A DNA stretch of 31,617 bases from UCB3 sp964415605 (lineage in GTDB: Bacteria > Chloroflexota > Anaerolineae > Epilineales > Epilineaceae): contig CAYQBA010000030.1 in the NCBI GenBank assembly GCA_964415605.1, forward strand, positions 1 through 31,617, read 5' to 3'. Shown one piece after another: positions 7,914 to 15,339 of the stretch (the first letter of the stretch is position 1; each line of letters opens with the position of its first letter). Both the position numbers and the translations under genes were made by a program. Below the pieces are notes generated by a model. The model was given only the letters and a program-made list of their open reading frames with translations, had not been told where the DNA came from and searched no databases.

Positions 7914-9476
7914 TCACGCGACGTCCCGCGGCCGGTACTGGAGCGCCTCGGCCAGGTGATCCGGCGCGATGTGCAGGTCGCCGGCCATGTCGGCGATGGT
8001 GCGGGCGAGCTTGAGCACGCGGTGATAGGCCCGCGCCGAGAGCCCGAGCTGCCGCATCGCGGCCCGGAGCAACGCCCGGCACTCCCCGGTCAGCGCGCAG
8101 TGGGCGCGGATGTCGGCGGCGGTCATCGACCCGTTGCAGCGCGTGCTCGTCGCGCGACGGCCGGGGCCCCAGCGCCCCGCGGTGTCCGGCGCCCCCGGCG
8201 GCGCCAACCGCGCCGCCTGGATCGCGCGGGCGGCCACCACACGCGCACGCACGTCGGCGGACGACTCGGCCGGATGGTCGTCCATCAGCTTGGCCTCGTC
8301 GACGCGCGGCACCTCGAGGTGCAAGTCGATCCGATCGAGCAGCGGGCCGCTGATCCGCCGCGCGTAGCGCTGGACGGCGGCCAAGGCGCAGGTGCAGGCC
8401 CGCCGCGTGTCGCCGAGATAGCCGCACGGGCAGGGGTTGCGCGCGGCCACGAGCATGAAGCTCGCCGGGAAGGTCGCCGAGCCCGACGCGCGCGCGATGG
8501 TGATCTGGCGGTCCTCGAGCGGCTGGCGCAGGGACTCCAGGAGCCGGGCGCCGAACTCCGGGAGCTCGTCGAGGAAGAGCACGCCGTGATGCGCCAGCGA
8601 GACCTCGCCGGGGCGGGGGATCGGGCCGCCCCCCAGGAGGCCGGCGCTGCTGATGGTGTGGTGCGGGCTCCGGAACGGGCGCTCGCGGATCAGCGGCGCA
8701 TTGGGCTCGAGGATCCCGGCGACCGAGCCCACCGCCGTCACGTCGAGCGCCTCCTCGGGCAGGAGCGGCGGCAGGATCGACGGCAGGCAATGGGCCAGCA
8801 TCGTCTTTCCCGAGCCGGGCGGGCCCGACATCAGGAGGTTGTGGCCCCCGGCGGCCGCGATCTCCAGCGCCCGGCGCGCATGCTCCTGGCCGCGCACATG
8901 CGCCAGGTCCACCGCGTACGCCGGTGCGGCGGCGCGCCAGTCGGGCGGCGCGACAACCGGCAGCGGCCGGTCGCCGGCGAGGTGGAGGACCAGCCCGGCC
9001 ACGTCCGGTGCCGCCACCACCTCGATGCCGGGGACCAGGCCGGCCTCGGTCGCGTTGGCGGCGGGCACGATCAGGCGCCCGAAGCCCCGGGCGCGGGCCG
9101 TCGCCGCGATCGGCAGCACGCCTTGCGCCGGCCGCACGGTGCCGTCGAGCGCGATCTCACCGACGACGAGGGTGCCCGACAGGTCTGCCCGCAGCTGCTC
9201 GCTCGCCTGCAGGATGCCGAGCGCGATCGGGAGGTCGTAGGCCGGGCCGGCCTTGCGGACGTCGGCCGGCGCGAGGTTGACGGTGATCCGCGCCGCGGGA
9301 TAGCGGAAGCCCGCGTTGCGCAGCGCCGCGTAGAGCCGGTCCTTGCTCTCGCGGACGGCGGGATCGGGCAGCCCGACGATGGTCGTGTGCGGCAGGCCGT
9401 GATGGATGTCGACCTCGACCTGGACGATCTCGCCATCGAGGCCGGTCAGCGCACAACTCCAGGCTTGCGCGAGCAT
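7914..9476 (-). CDS. comM: YifB/ComM-family Mg chelatase-like AAA+ ATPase
   Basis: 520 residues, the normal length for the family. The N-terminal ChlI-like fold shows IVGLPDPAVRESKDR and the block ARITVNLAPADVRKAGPAYD. The AAA+ core has Walker A GPPGSGKT (K224), Walker B VLFLDELPEF and the family-typical ARNPCPCGYLGD cysteine motif. The C-terminal helical domain ends in the LSARAYHRVLKLARTIADM block. In naturally transformable bacteria, ComM is a hexameric helicase that moves branches during integration of incoming DNA. Its role in organisms without known competence is unclear. The ATG at 9476 matches the family start (MLAQAWSCALTG) although its ribosome binding site is weak. The gene stands alone, convergent with the protease and divergent from murA. 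Confidence 0.93.
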   Translation of the reverse strand: MLAQAWSCALTGLDGEIVQVEVDIHHGLPHTTIVGLPDPAVRESKDRLYAALRNAGFRYPAARITVNLAPADVRKAGPAYDLPIALGILQASEQLRADLSGTLVVGEIALDGTVRPAQGVLPIAATARARGFGRLIVPAANATEAGLVPGIEVVAAPDVAGLVLHLAGDRPLPVVAPPDWRAAAPAYAVDLAHVRGQEHARRALEIAAAGGHNLLMSGPPGSGKTMLAHCLPSILPPLLPEEALDVTAVGSVAGILEPNAPLIRERPFRSPHHTISSAGLLGGGPIPRPGEVSLAHHGVLFLDELPEFGARLLESLRQPLEDRQITIARASGSATFPASFMLVAARNPCPCGYLGDTRRACTCALAAVQRYARRISGPLLDRIDLHLEVPRVDEAKLMDDHPAESSADVRARVVAARAIQAARLAPPGAPDTAGRWGPGRRATSTRCNGSMTAADIRAHCALTGECRALLRAAMRQLGLSARAYHRVLKLARTIADMAGDLHIAPDHLAEALQYRPRDVA

Positions 9477-9822
9477 GGGCTAACCCTGGCTCACCGCAGG
9501 GCCGTGGCACGCCGACTCGCCGGGCCGGCCGCGCGCGGGGCGGGGGCGCGGTGGGGAAACGGCGTCCCACGGTTCTGGGGGTGACTTGGAGGCAGGGGCA
9601 TGCGCACAGGATAGTCGGGTCGGCGCCTGCTCGCGAGAGGCGCCGCGCCAGGCTGGCGACACGATCGCGACAAACCGGCGCCCACCCGGCGCCGAGGCGC
9701 CGTGCACCCGGCGGGGAGTCGGGTTCCCGGGCATGCCCGAATGCGGTATACTGTCGAGCAAGCGGCGATCCTGTGGTATCATTTTGATTAAGGCCCGCTC
9801 GTCAGGACCGCGGAGGTCGACC
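9477..9822. other. 346-bp divergent intergenic region between comM and murA
   Basis: No convincing coding frame. A + strand frame runs into murA in frame from 9586 but has no ribosome binding site and no conserved sequence, so I treat it as non-coding. The murA-proximal part holds two -10-like elements (see the promoter entry) and a perfect 12-bp palindrome CGGGCATGCCCG at 9728-9739. On the minus strand TATCCT near 9611 is a weak -10 candidate for comM. Confidence 0.6.
9728..9782 (+). promoter_or_regulatory. murA promoter region with palindrome and extended -10
   Basis: Two -10 candidates precede murA: TATACT at 9747-9752, and TGGTATCAT at 9774-9782, which fits the extended -10 pattern TGnTATnnT. 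The latter would give a leader of about 34 nt. Neither has a good -35. The perfect palindrome CGGGCATGCCCG (9728-9739) sits where the -35 of the first element would be and could be an operator. Confidence 0.45.
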
Positions 9823-11175
9823 ATGATCACCCTGACTGCCCCCCCGCCGGCTAGGCCCGCGCCCGAGGCGCCGCCCGCCTCCAATGGCCACACCGACCCG
9901 CCACGGGGCGAGATCATCTATCGGGTGCGGGGCGGCACGCCGCTGCGCGGCGCCGTCACCGTCAACGGCGCCAAGAACGCGGCCCTGCCCATCATCGCCG
10001 CCACGCTGTTGACCGAAGACCCGTGCATCGTCGAGAACCTGCCGGCCACGGCCGACATCCTGGTGATGCTCGAGGTGTTGCGCCATCTGGGCGCCGAAGC
10101 CGCCTTCGACGCGAGCGGACGGTTGACGGTGCGGGCGGCCAACATCCGCAGCCGCACCACGCCCGAGGATCTCGCCCGCCGCCTGCGCGGGAGCTTCCTC
10201 GTGATGGGCCCGCTCCTCGCCCGCTTCGGCCAGGCCAGCGCCCCACGGCCCGGCGGCTGCAAGATCGGCGCGCGGCCCATCGACGTGCCCGTCAAGGGGT
10301 TCAGCCAGCTCGGAGCCCAGGTCGCGGCCGTCGACGAGCGTTTCTCGGCCAGCGGTAAGCTCACCGGGGCGAGCCTCGTGTTGGACTACCCGAGCCACAC
10401 CGGCACCGAGAACCTGATCATGGCCGCCGTGCTGGCGGATGGCATCACGATCATCGAGAACGCGAGCACGGAGCCCGAGGTGTACGACCTCGTCGCGTTC
10501 CTGCAGTCCATGGGCGCGCGGATCGCGTGGACCGGGCCGGCCACCGTGGCGATCCAGGGCGTGTCGCGCCTGCACGGCACGGTGTACCGGCTGATGCCCG
10601 ATCGGCTCGAGGCCGGCACTTACCTCATCGCGGCCGCCATCACGGGCGGCGATGTCCGGGTGCAGCGCGTGGTGCCGCGCCACCTGCACGCCGTGACGGC
10701 CAAGCTCGAGGAGGCCGGCGCCAGCGTGGAGCAGGGCGATCACTGGGTCCGCGTGCGGGTGGACCGCCCCCTCGCGGCGGTCGACATCCACACCTACCTC
10801 TACCCGGGGTTCCCGACCGACCTCCAACAGCCGTTCGGCGCCCTGTTGACCCAGGCGGTCGGCGAGAGCCTGGTCCAGGAGACGATGTTCGAGGATCGCC
10901 TGCGCTATACGGACGAGCTGGCGCGCATGGGCGCCAACGTGTCGCGCCAGGGCCAGATCGCGTGCATCCGCGGCCCTTCGCGTCTCCACGGCGCCGAAGT
11001 ATGGGCCCTCGATCTCCGCGCCGGGGCGGCCGTCGTGCTGGCCGGCCTCGTGGCCGATGGCGAGACCCTCGTCCGCGACGGTCAGTACATCGAGCGCGGC
11101 TACTGTGGCTTTGCCGAGACGCTGCAGGATCTCGGCGCCGACGTGGTCGTCGAGGGGCGGGGGGACGCTGCCTGA
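9823..11175 (+). CDS. murA: UDP-N-acetylglucosamine 1-carboxyvinyltransferase
   Basis: 450 residues. It catalyses the first committed step of peptidoglycan synthesis, adding enolpyruvate from PEP to UDP-GlcNAc in the cytoplasm. The ATG at 9823 is 6 nt after a GGAGGT ribosome binding site. The N-terminus has a ~27-residue Pro/Ala-rich extension before the fold starts at IIYRVRGG. Landmarks: VNGAKNAALPIIAATLL, the catalytic loop PGGCKIGARPIDVP with the PEP-reactive Cys at C146 (fosfomycin target in the family), RLEAGTYLIAAAITGG, PGFPTDLQQPFGALLTQA, and the closing DLRAGAAVVLAGLVADG. Because the Cys is present (not Asp), classical fosfomycin sensitivity of the enzyme is plausible. It is followed 148 bp downstream by an mreB homologue, an arrangement resembling the murAA-mbl neighbourhood of Bacillus. 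Confidence 0.96.
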   Translation: MITLTAPPPARPAPEAPPASNGHTDPPRGEIIYRVRGGTPLRGAVTVNGAKNAALPIIAATLLTEDPCIVENLPATADILVMLEVLRHLGAEAAFDASGRLTVRAANIRSRTTPEDLARRLRGSFLVMGPLLARFGQASAPRPGGCKIGARPIDVPVKGFSQLGAQVAAVDERFSASGKLTGASLVLDYPSHTGTENLIMAAVLADGITIIENASTEPEVYDLVAFLQSMGARIAWTGPATVAIQGVSRLHGTVYRLMPDRLEAGTYLIAAAITGGDVRVQRVVPRHLHAVTAKLEEAGASVEQGDHWVRVRVDRPLAAVDIHTYLYPGFPTDLQQPFGALLTQAVGESLVQETMFEDRLRYTDELARMGANVSRQGQIACIRGPSRLHGAEVWALDLRAGAAVVLAGLVADGETLVRDGQYIERGYCGFAETLQDLGADVVVEGRGDAA

Positions 11176-11223
11176 CCCCTGCGGGGGGCGCGGCAATGGA
11201 TCGCCGCGCGGCGGGCCGGGAAG

Positions 11224-11252
11224 TTGCCGGGCGGGGTGCGCATGGCTAGAGT
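11224..11252 (+). promoter_or_regulatory. sigma70-type promoter candidate for mreB
   Basis: TTGCCG at 11224-11229, a 17-bp spacer, and TAGAGT at 11247-11252. Transcription would start near 11259, leaving a leader of about 65 nt. The -35 hexamer is identical to that of the rpmH promoter candidate at 12389. Confidence 0.5.
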
Positions 11253-11323
11253 TGGGGCCGGTCCGGCGCGCCTGCGCGTGACCCCACGGTGCGACACGCC
11301 GCGACGACGGCCACGGAGGAGAG

Positions 11324-12343
11324 ATGTTCACGCGCCATATCGGCATCGACCTCGGCACGGTCAACGTGCTGGTGCACGAACGCGGCCGCGGGATCGTGCT
11401 GAAGGAGCCATCGGTCGTCGCGATCTCGGTCGGCGACAGCCGGATCATGGCCGTCGGCGAGGAGGCGCAGGCGATGCTCGGGCGCACGCCCGACACCATC
11501 GAGGTGTCGCGCCCGCTGCGCGACGGCGTGATCGCCGACTACGTGGTCACCGAGGCGATGTTGCGCTACTTCATCACCAAGGTGTGCGGCCGCATGCCGT
11601 TCTTCAAGCCCGAGGTGATGATCAGCGTGCCGGTTGGCGTCACCAGCGTCGAGAGCCGCGCCGTGCGCGACGCCGCGGAACAGGCCGGGGCCAAGGAGGC
11701 GCACCTCATCCCCGAGCCGCTGGCGGCAGCCCTCGGCGCCGGCCTGCCGGTGGGCACGCCGACGGGCAACATGGTGCTGAACATGGGCGGTGGCACCAGC
11801 GAGGCGGCTGTCGTCGCGGTCAACGGCATCGTGGTTGCCAGCTCGGTCCGGGTCGGTGGCAATCGGATCGACGAGCAGATCGCGGCGTACGTCAAGCGCA
11901 AGTACAACCTCATGATCGGGGATCGGACAGCCGAGGAGATCAAGATCGAGATCGGCAGCGCGGTCAGGCCCGACGTGCCCGAGGATGAGCTGACGATGGA
12001 AGTGCGCGGCCGCGACCAGGTGACGGGCTTGCCCAAGACCATCACGATGAAGTCCAGCGAGGTCACCGAGGCCATCGCCGACGCGCTCCAATCGATCGTC
12101 AACGTCACGCGCGAAGTCCTGGAGCGCACGCCGCCCGAGCTGGTCAGCGACATCATCGATCGCGGTGTCGTCATGACGGGCGGCAGCGCCCAGCTGCGCG
12201 ACCTCGACGTGCTGCTCACCGAAGAGATCGGCGTGCCGTTCTACGTGGCCGAAGACCCGATGGCGTGCGTCGCGCTGGGCGCCGGACGCGCGCTCGAGAG
12301 CTACGCCTTGATCCGCCGTACGCTGCCCGCGTTGAGCTCATAG
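11324..12343 (+). CDS. mreB: MreB/Mbl-family actin-like cell shape protein
   Basis: 339 residues, normal for MreB. It would polymerise on the inner face of the membrane and guide peptidoglycan synthesis. The ATG at 11324 follows GGAGGAGAG. Actin-fold motifs: phosphate-1 IGIDLGTVNVLV, connect-1 region ISVPVGVTSVESRAV, the IPEPLAAALGAG block, phosphate-2 as NMGGGTSEAA, the VGGNRIDEQIAAY block, and the adenosine motif GVVMTGGSAQLRDLD with AEDPMACVALGAG. The phosphate-2 motif normally begins with Asp (DIGGGT) but here has Asn at position 153. That Asp takes part in Mg-ATP handling in MreB and Mbl, so hydrolysis may be altered. No mreC or mreD follows, so this looks like a stand-alone Mbl-like paralogue rather than the mreBCD copy. 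Confidence 0.93.
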   Translation: MFTRHIGIDLGTVNVLVHERGRGIVLKEPSVVAISVGDSRIMAVGEEAQAMLGRTPDTIEVSRPLRDGVIADYVVTEAMLRYFITKVCGRMPFFKPEVMISVPVGVTSVESRAVRDAAEQAGAKEAHLIPEPLAAALGAGLPVGTPTGNMVLNMGGGTSEAAVVAVNGIVVASSVRVGGNRIDEQIAAYVKRKYNLMIGDRTAEEIKIEIGSAVRPDVPEDELTMEVRGRDQVTGLPKTITMKSSEVTEAIADALQSIVNVTREVLERTPPELVSDIIDRGVVMTGGSAQLRDLDVLLTEEIGVPFYVAEDPMACVALGAGRALESYALIRRTLPALSS

Positions 12344-12344
12344 G

Positions 12345-12370
12345 GGGCGATGCGGCGTGCACGATCGCCC
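12345..12370 (+). terminator. weak stem-loop after mreB
   Basis: GGGCGAT (12345-12351) can pair with ATCGCCC (12364-12370) around a 12-nt loop just after the mreB stop. There is no T-run, so this is at best an inefficient terminator. Confidence 0.25.
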
Positions 12371-12388
12371 GCCTCAGGAATCGCGGCC

Positions 12389-12417
12389 TTGCCGCCCCAG
12401 GCGGCATGATCTATGAT
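12389..12417 (+). promoter_or_regulatory. sigma70-type promoter of the rpmH-rnpA-yidD-yidC-jag operon, overlapped by an inverted repeat
   Basis: TTGCCG at 12389-12394, exactly 17 bp, then TATGAT at 12412-12417 (five of six to consensus). The leader to the rpmH ATG would be about 140 nt. A 7-bp inverted repeat, TGCCGCC (12390-12396) and GGCGGCA (12400-12406) around CCA, covers the -35 and most of the spacer, so it could be an operator as well as part of the mreB transcript end. Confidence 0.65.
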
Positions 12418-12563
12418 TAATGTTCGCGCCATCAGGCCACCGCGCGAGCTATCGGCGTCGCTGAGCGCACTTTCGACCGCGACGCCGACCCCCGACGTCA
12501 GGTGCTTCGTGGGGCACGGGCGACGGGTGGCGGACCACACACAGGTCTTAGGGGAGACACAGC

Positions 12564-12713
12564 ATGAAGCGTACATGGCAGCCCAAGAAGGTCAAGCGCC
12601 TGCGCAAGCACGGGTTCCGCCGGCGCATGTCCACGGCCGACGGCCGCATGGTGCTGAAGCGCCGCCGGAAGCACGGGCGCAAGGTGCTGACCGTTCAACC
12701 GCATCAGAAGTAG
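12564..12713 (+). CDS. rpmH: ribosomal protein bL34
   Basis: 49 residues beginning MKRTWQPKKVKRLRKHGF and continuing with the standard L34 pattern (RRRMSTADGRMVLKRRR). It is extremely basic, as expected for this 50S-subunit protein. The ATG at 12564 follows GGGGAG at about 8 nt. It leads the classic rpmH-rnpA-yidD-yidC-jag block, whose gene order is widely conserved in bacteria. In many genomes this block is next to dnaA and the replication origin, but I noticed neither dnaA nor DnaA boxes here. Confidence 0.97.
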   Translation: MKRTWQPKKVKRLRKHGFRRRMSTADGRMVLKRRRKHGRKVLTVQPHQK

Positions 12714-12741
12714 CGCCACCGGCCGGCTCAGGCGCCACGCC

Positions 12742-13116
12742 ATGCAACGCGACGCGCGGTTGCGCGCCCAGACGGACTTCAAGCGGGTGCAGGCCGAGGG
12801 GCGATCCTGGCCGCACCGCTTGCTGGTCTTGTTGGCCGCGCCCGGCCCAGATCCCACGGCCCCGGCCCGGATCGGCATCGTTGCCAGCAAACGGGTCGGC
12901 GCGGCCGTGGTGCGCAACCGTGCCCGCCGCCGCTTGCGCGAGGTGGTTCGGTTGCGGCTGAGCCGCATCGCCCCGGGCTGGGATCTCGTGTTCATCGTCC
13001 GGGCGGCTGCCGTGGGGGCACCGCACGTCGGGATCGTGTCCGCGGTCGAGTCGGTCCTGGCGCGGGCGGGGCTGTGGTCGGCGGAGGCCGCGTGCGACGC
13101 CTCGCCCTCGGCGTGA
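12742..13116 (+). CDS. rnpA: ribonuclease P protein component
   Basis: 124 residues. It is the small basic protein that helps the RNase P RNA trim 5' ends of tRNA precursors. The family signature is at residues ~50-70: KRVGAAVVRNRARRRLREV, containing the RNR box. The N-terminal F/R pattern (RLRAQTDFKRVQAEG) is also typical. The ATG at 12742 is 28 bp after rpmH, and its 3' end overlaps yidD by 25 nt in another frame, a common arrangement. Confidence 0.94.
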   Translation: MQRDARLRAQTDFKRVQAEGRSWPHRLLVLLAAPGPDPTAPARIGIVASKRVGAAVVRNRARRRLREVVRLRLSRIAPGWDLVFIVRAAAVGAPHVGIVSAVESVLARAGLWSAEAACDASPSA

Positions 13117-13301
13117 TCCGGTGCTATCAGCGCACCTTGAGCCGGGTCCTGCCCTCCACGTGCCGCTTCCAGCCGTCGTGTTCGGAGTACGGCTACGTGG
13201 CGATCCAGCGCTATGGCATCGCGCGCGGCGGCTGGCTCGCCCTGCGCCGGATCGGTCGATGCCATCCGTTTCATCCCGGCGGCTACGATCCGGTGCCATG
13301 A
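13092..13301 (+). CDS. yidD: membrane protein insertion efficiency factor YidD
   Basis: 69 residues. It matches the small YidD family throughout: IRCYQRTLSRVLPSTCRFQPSCSEYGYVAI begins the conserved core (residues ~9-38), with cysteines at the PSTC and PSCSEY positions, and it ends CHPFHPGGYDPVP. YidD is a membrane-associated helper of YidC. I chose GTG at 13092 because GGAGG lies just upstream (13083-13087) and because family members usually begin MRR plus a hydrophobic stretch. A GTG at 13074 is possible. The gene lies between rnpA and yidC as usual. Confidence 0.92.
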   Translation: MRRLALGVIRCYQRTLSRVLPSTCRFQPSCSEYGYVAIQRYGIARGGWLALRRIGRCHPFHPGGYDPVP

Positions 13302-13434
13302 GGTTGCCCGGCTCGAGCGCGCGGCCGACGCCGGCGTCGCACACACGCATGGGCGGTGTTCACGGCGTGGGTGGTCATGTGCCTGGCCCGAGCCTGGCCA
13401 CGGGCCGGCACGAATCCACACGAGGAAGTGACGC

Positions 13435-14277
13435 TTGATCTTCTTGCTGTCCAATCCGTTCACGGGCATCCTCCACGAAGCGATCGTGCTGCTCAACCAG
13501 TATGTGAGCCAGTGGTTGCCGCTGCCGCCGTCCATCTCCTCCTACAGCATCGCGATCGTCACCATCGCGCTCGTGGTCAAGGTGGTGACGTACCCCCTCA
13601 CCGCGGCGCAGCAGCGATCGATGCGCAAGATGGCGGAGATCCAACCCAAGATCCGCGAGCTCCAGGAGCTGCACAAGGACGATCGTGAGAAGTTCGCGCA
13701 GGCACAGATGGAGCTGTTCCGATCGTCGGGCGTCAACCCGTTCGGGGGGTGTCTTCCGCTGGTCATCCAGCTCGTCGTGCTGTTCGGCCTGTACCAGGCG
13801 ATCAATCGGCTGCAGGTCGAGGGCGTTCTGGCCGGCCAACGGTTCCTGTGGATCCCGGACCTGTCGCTGTGCGAGCCCAACCCGTTCTGCCGGCCGGAGA
13901 TGGCCGTGCTGCCGGCGGCTCTCCCCATCCTGATCATCGCCATGGTGGCGTCGCAGATGCTGTACCAGCGCTACCTGACGCCGCCGTCGGCGGACCCGCA
14001 GGCGCAGGCGATGGCGCAGACGATGAAGTACATGCCGCTGATCTTCGCGTTTGTCTTCATCACGCTGCCGTCCGGCCTTGTCTTGTACTACACGGCCTTC
14101 AACTTGATCAGCATCGCCCAGTATCTGCTCATCGACCGCCGGCTCAACCCGCCCGTCGCCCCGACCGGGGCCGGCGCCCCCACCATCGCCACCGCCACCC
14201 CAGCGGAATCACGGAAGGAAACGCGCAATGACATCGCCCAATCCCGCCGACAGCGGCGGAAAGGAACCGGGAATTGA
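13435..14277 (+). CDS. yidC: YidC/Oxa1-family membrane protein insertase (short, SpoIIIJ-like)
   Basis: 280 residues. It lacks the large periplasmic domain of proteobacterial YidC, so it is the short type found in monoderm bacteria. The start is a TTG at 13435, with GAGGAA 7 nt upstream. Seen: an N-terminal hydrophobic helix, a TM segment around SIAIVTIALVVKVVTYPL with the conserved basic residue in the groove, a cytoplasmic helical hairpin (MRKMAEIQPKIRELQELHKDD), then GVNPFGGCLPLVIQL and further TM segments including FAFVFITLPSGLVLYYT. A basic tail (SRRQRRKGTGN) is a ribosome-binding feature in related proteins. It inserts and folds membrane proteins with or without SecYEG. Its 3' end overlaps jag by 50 nt. 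Confidence 0.95.
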   Translation: MIFLLSNPFTGILHEAIVLLNQYVSQWLPLPPSISSYSIAIVTIALVVKVVTYPLTAAQQRSMRKMAEIQPKIRELQELHKDDREKFAQAQMELFRSSGVNPFGGCLPLVIQLVVLFGLYQAINRLQVEGVLAGQRFLWIPDLSLCEPNPFCRPEMAVLPAALPILIIAMVASQMLYQRYLTPPSADPQAQAMAQTMKYMPLIFAFVFITLPSGLVLYYTAFNLISIAQYLLIDRRLNPPVAPTGAGAPTIATATPAESRKETRNDIAQSRRQRRKGTGN

Positions 14278-15253
14278 GGTCCGGGCCCGCACCGTCGACG
14301 AGGCCGTCGCCCGCGGCCTGGTGCGCCTCGGGGGGTTGAGCCGCTCCGAGGTGACCATCGAGGTCATCAAGGAGGGACGCGGCGGCGTGCTCGGCTTCGG
14401 CGCCGAGGAGGCCGTCGTGCGGATCGTTCCGGGCGCCGCGAGCGGTGCGGCCAAGGCGCCGGCCGAGCCTGCGCCGCCACCCGCCGTGCGGCCGGCGGCC
14501 AGGGTCGAGCGACCCAAGCCCACCGAGGTCTCGGGGCCGCCCTCCACGGGCACGACGGCCCGCAGCACCGTCCCCGAGCGGGCCGTTCCGGCCGCCCCGC
14601 ACGTGGCGCGGGGCGACGTGCCCGCCGCGCCCGATCCAGCCGCGGTGCCCGCCTCGCAGGCGGCCGAGCCCCGATCGGCACCGAAGGCGCCACGCCCGGC
14701 GCCCGAGCCCGCGCCCGGCGCTCCGCCGGTCATGGGTGCGCCGGAGATCGTCGCCACGCCGGAGGTCATCGCCGCCGCGACGGACGTCGTGACGCGGCTG
14801 GTGGGCCTGATGGGGTACGACGACATCAGCGTGGAAGCGCGCAGCAGCCTACTGCCGGTCACGGTCGACGAGGAGAACGCCCTCGTGCTCGTGATCCGCG
14901 GCCAGAGCGTCGACCGTCTGCTCGCGCATAACGCCCGGTCCCTGTATGCCCTGCAGTTCCTCGCGCGCTTGATGTTGAGCCGCCGGGTCCAGGGCTGGAC
15001 CAACCTGCTGCTCGACGTCAACGACGATCGGGCCCGCCGGATCCGTGAGATCTTCCAGATGGCGGAACAGTCGGCCAGCCTGGTCGAGCGCGAGGGCAAG
15101 CCGGTATCGCTGCCGCCGATGACGCCGTACGAGCGACGCGTCGTCCACCTGGCGCTGCGCGACCACACCTCGATCGCCACCCAGAGCATTGGCGCGGGAC
15201 CGAGCCGCAAGGTGACGGTCCGGCGCAAGGACCAGCTGTTGCCGAACCTTTAG
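14228..15253 (+). CDS. jag: Jag/KhpB-family RNA-binding protein with atypical KH domain
   Basis: 341 residues. An N-terminal Jag_N domain (~14-66; KEGRGGVLGFGAEEAVVRI) is followed by a Pro/Ala-rich linker of ~100 residues, then a KH domain (~175-260) and a C-terminal R3H domain (LPPMTPYERRVVHLALRDH onward). Jag/KhpB proteins bind RNA, act with KhpA and influence cell elongation and division. The neighbouring yidC is their usual partner gene. In the KH domain the nucleic-acid-binding GxxG loop is replaced by A233-H-N-A236, although the flanking RSLYALQFLARLML still matches the family. The KH part may therefore be impaired or have altered specificity, leaving R3H as the likely RNA contact. The ATG at 14228 lies inside the end of yidC, with GGAAGGAAACG just upstream. 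Confidence 0.92.
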   Translation: MTSPNPADSGGKEPGIEVRARTVDEAVARGLVRLGGLSRSEVTIEVIKEGRGGVLGFGAEEAVVRIVPGAASGAAKAPAEPAPPPAVRPAARVERPKPTEVSGPPSTGTTARSTVPERAVPAAPHVARGDVPAAPDPAAVPASQAAEPRSAPKAPRPAPEPAPGAPPVMGAPEIVATPEVIAAATDVVTRLVGLMGYDDISVEARSSLLPVTVDEENALVLVIRGQSVDRLLAHNARSLYALQFLARLMLSRRVQGWTNLLLDVNDDRARRIREIFQMAEQSASLVEREGKPVSLPPMTPYERRVVHLALRDHTSIATQSIGAGPSRKVTVRRKDQLLPNL

Positions 15254-15339
15254 GCCGCGCGGGTGGGCGCCCCAAGCCGGCGTTCGGTCGGCGACGCCGA
15301 TCGAGCGGCCAGCGGCGCATTGTGGAACAAGGAGCAAGG

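Noticed and set aside
7812..9584. 590-residue + strand frame opposite comM
   Set aside because: comM has all its family motifs in the opposite frame; this one has none.
9586..9822. N-terminal extension of murA from an upstream TTG
   Set aside because: The ATG at 9823 has a strong GGAGGT ribosome binding site and the extension has no conserved sequence; promoter-like elements lie inside it.
12344..12563. Replication origin near rpmH
   Set aside because: No dnaA gene and no cluster of DnaA boxes was noticed; the region is explained by a promoter and small hairpins.
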